Shown here: one piece after another, positions 12,795-14,070 of the stretch
Position numbering within the stretch: the first letter of the stretch is position 1
Layout: the number at the start of each line of letters is the position of its first letter
Origin: GCA-020344715 sp050115935
Lineage (GTDB): Archaea > Thermoproteota > Bathyarchaeia > Bathyarchaeales > Bathyarchaeaceae
Direction of reading: 5' to 3'
Length of the DNA stretch: 14,070 nucleotides
Assembly (NCBI GenBank): GCA_050115935.1
Contig: JASFPO010000052.1
Location: 1 to 14,070, forward strand
Translations under genes and position numbers: made by a program
The notes under the pieces: model-generated
What the model was told of the DNA's origin: nothing
Database searches by the model: none
The model's input: only the letters and a program-made list of their open reading frames with translations

Positions 12795-14070
12795 TTGGTA
12801 TATGGACGCCTAACCGTACTATCTAACGATGAGATCACACGTATTCACGAAACAAGTTTAAGAATACTGCAAAATATCGGAATAAAAGCTCCCAGCAAGA
12901 AAGTTCAAAGCCTGCTTGCTGAAAAAGGTGCAGAGGTAGACGCCTCCCGCTCAATTGTGAGGATTCCAAGTTCCTTGGTGGAAGAAGCAATCAAGAAAGC
13001 GCCAAGAGAAATAGTGCTTTGCGCAAGAAACCCAGAATTTGATCTCAAGCTTCCCACAGCCGATTATCCCTTTGTCGCTCCGAACGGTTGCACGACATTC
13101 ATGAGTGATCTGGAGACTGGGGAGAAGCGAATGACAAGCGCTTCGGATCTCAAAGATTTTGCAATCTTATGCGATTATCTCGATGGGGTTGACTTCTTCT
13201 GGCCCGTTTGCGTCCCCATGGAAATTCCCGCTCGTATTCAATATGTCCGCGGTTTCGCCATCGCTCTGAACAACACCCAGAAGCATATCGAATTTCACGC
13301 GCTCACTGAGGAAGAGGCTAGATGGCAGATCAAGTTGGCGTCTGCTGTCGTTGGTGACGAGGAGAAGCTGAGGAGAAGGCCCATATTCTCTTCAATGAAT
13401 TGTCCTGTTGCTCCACTCGTGTTCGAGAAAGGATCGTCTGAAGCCATGATCGAGTTGGCCAAAGCGGGAATTCCGGTTGTGCCAATGTCGATGGCTTCAA
13501 GCGGTGTTACAGCTCCTGCAACGATTGCTGGAACATTAGCCTTAGTTAACAGTGAGAACCTAGGTGCCTTGGTCATTCTCGAGTGTGCTAACTCCGGAGC
13601 TCCGGTGATCTACTGTGCGGAATCAACGCCTGCTGATATGCGAACAGGTGACTTCAATTACTCTGCGCCGGAGTCTATTCTCATTGGAGCTGGTGTGGCT
13701 CAGATGGCGAGATTCTATGGAATTCCCTGTTATCCCAACGGGATAGGAATGGACAAGACCCCAAGGGACTGGGAAGAGTTGAAGGCTTTTTCACAAGGTC
13801 TTGTGTTTACTGCGTTGGCCCGTGGAGATATAGCTGCGGGTTTGGGAGCCCTTGAGAATGCAGAATCATCTTCATTGGAACAGGTAGTTCTTGATGTCGA
13901 AGCTTGGGAGCACGCTCGTGCATATCTGCGATCTTTCAGAGTTGATGATGAAACTCTAGGATTCGATGCAATCAGAGAAGCGAGTCCAAGAGGAAATTTC
14001 TTGGGACTTGAACATACGCTGAAACACTTTCAAGAGGAGCTTTGGCTGAAAGAAGGGCCCACAATACTTG
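12795..14070 (+). CDS. MttB-family (trimethylamine/betaine) corrinoid methyltransferase homologue, 3' partial
   Basis: The first 425 residues of a protein whose family usually has about 480-500; the gene runs off the window. MttB-family TIM-barrel enzymes move a methyl group from a methylated amine (trimethylamine, glycine betaine and related compounds) to a corrinoid protein. Seen: N-terminal LSNDEITRIHETSLRILQNIGI, APNGCTTFMSDLETGEKR (95-112), SSGVTAPATIAGTLALVNSE (235-254) and ENAESSSLEQVVLDVEAWEHA (354-374). The frame is open throughout with no amber codon, so it is of the non-pyrrolysine (MtgB-like) type as far as visible. No ATG or GTG fits; TTG 12795 directly follows an in-frame TAA and gives the expected N-terminus, with a weak GGGAT before it. 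No corrinoid protein (MttC-like) or RamA gene is visible. The substrate is unknown. Confidence 0.85.
   Translation, partial: MVYGRLTVLSNDEITRIHETSLRILQNIGIKAPSKKVQSLLAEKGAEVDASRSIVRIPSSLVEEAIKKAPREIVLCARNPEFDLKLPTADYPFVAPNGCTTFMSDLETGEKRMTSASDLKDFAILCDYLDGVDFFWPVCVPMEIPARIQYVRGFAIALNNTQKHIEFHALTEEEARWQIKLASAVVGDEEKLRRRPIFSSMNCPVAPLVFEKGSSEAMIELAKAGIPVVPMSMASSGVTAPATIAGTLALVNSENLGALVILECANSGAPVIYCAESTPADMRTGDFNYSAPESILIGAGVAQMARFYGIPCYPNGIGMDKTPRDWEELKAFSQGLVFTALARGDIAAGLGALENAESSSLEQVVLDVEAWEHARAYLRSFRVDDETLGFDAIREASPRGNFLGLEHTLKHFQEELWLKEGPTIL

Overview
The window looks like a piece of the chromosome of an uncultured archaeon, most likely a mesophilic TACK-type lineage such as Bathyarchaeia; that placement is an inference. 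The archaeal signs are a RIO2-type kinase, a MoaD/SAMP-like ubiquitin-fold protein ending in Gly-Gly, a Pyrococcus-like glyoxylate reductase, TATA-like boxes about 25-30 bases before several starts, a probable leaderless gene, GGTGA/GAGG ribosome binding sites, frequent GTG and TTG starts, and T-tract terminators. There is no rRNA, CRISPR array, insertion sequence or convincing tRNA.

Layout. Bases 1-4102 carry four plus-strand metabolic genes: glyoxylate/hydroxypyruvate reductase, a class I aminotransferase, a MoaD/SAMP-like protein and an M20 metallopeptidase. Each of the last three has its own promoter-like signal, so this is a run of co-oriented genes rather than one clear operon. From 4239 to 6407 on the minus strand lies a large secreted protein with a complete metzincin zinc motif. 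A 452-base gap with a cluster of three perfect inverted repeats separates it from RIO2 (plus), whose 3' end overlaps a small four-CxxC zinc-ribbon gene on the opposite strand. Next, on the minus strand, is an ArsR-type winged-helix protein fused to a BtrH/C39-like domain.

Bases 9526-10749 hold an isolated tailed-virus module: one ORF that appears to fuse a head-tail connector (gp6-like) to an HK97 gp10-like neck protein, overlapping a gp11-like tail-completion gene whose C-terminus looks degraded. No capsid, terminase, portal, tail or integrase gene is present, so this is a provirus remnant or a domesticated fragment. It has a promoter-like box, good ribosome binding sites and a hairpin terminator.

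The right end has a receiver-PAS-histidine kinase (minus) diverging from a trimethylamine/betaine methyltransferase (MttB) family gene (plus). The MttB gene starts at TTG, has no in-frame amber codon in the window and runs off the end. The 246 bases between them contain a perfect palindrome close to the kinase start.

The genes do not form one pathway. The points most worth a second look are the fused viral neck gene in an otherwise cellular setting, the ArsR-BtrH fusion, the secreted metzincin and the non-pyrrolysine MttB homologue next to a signalling gene.
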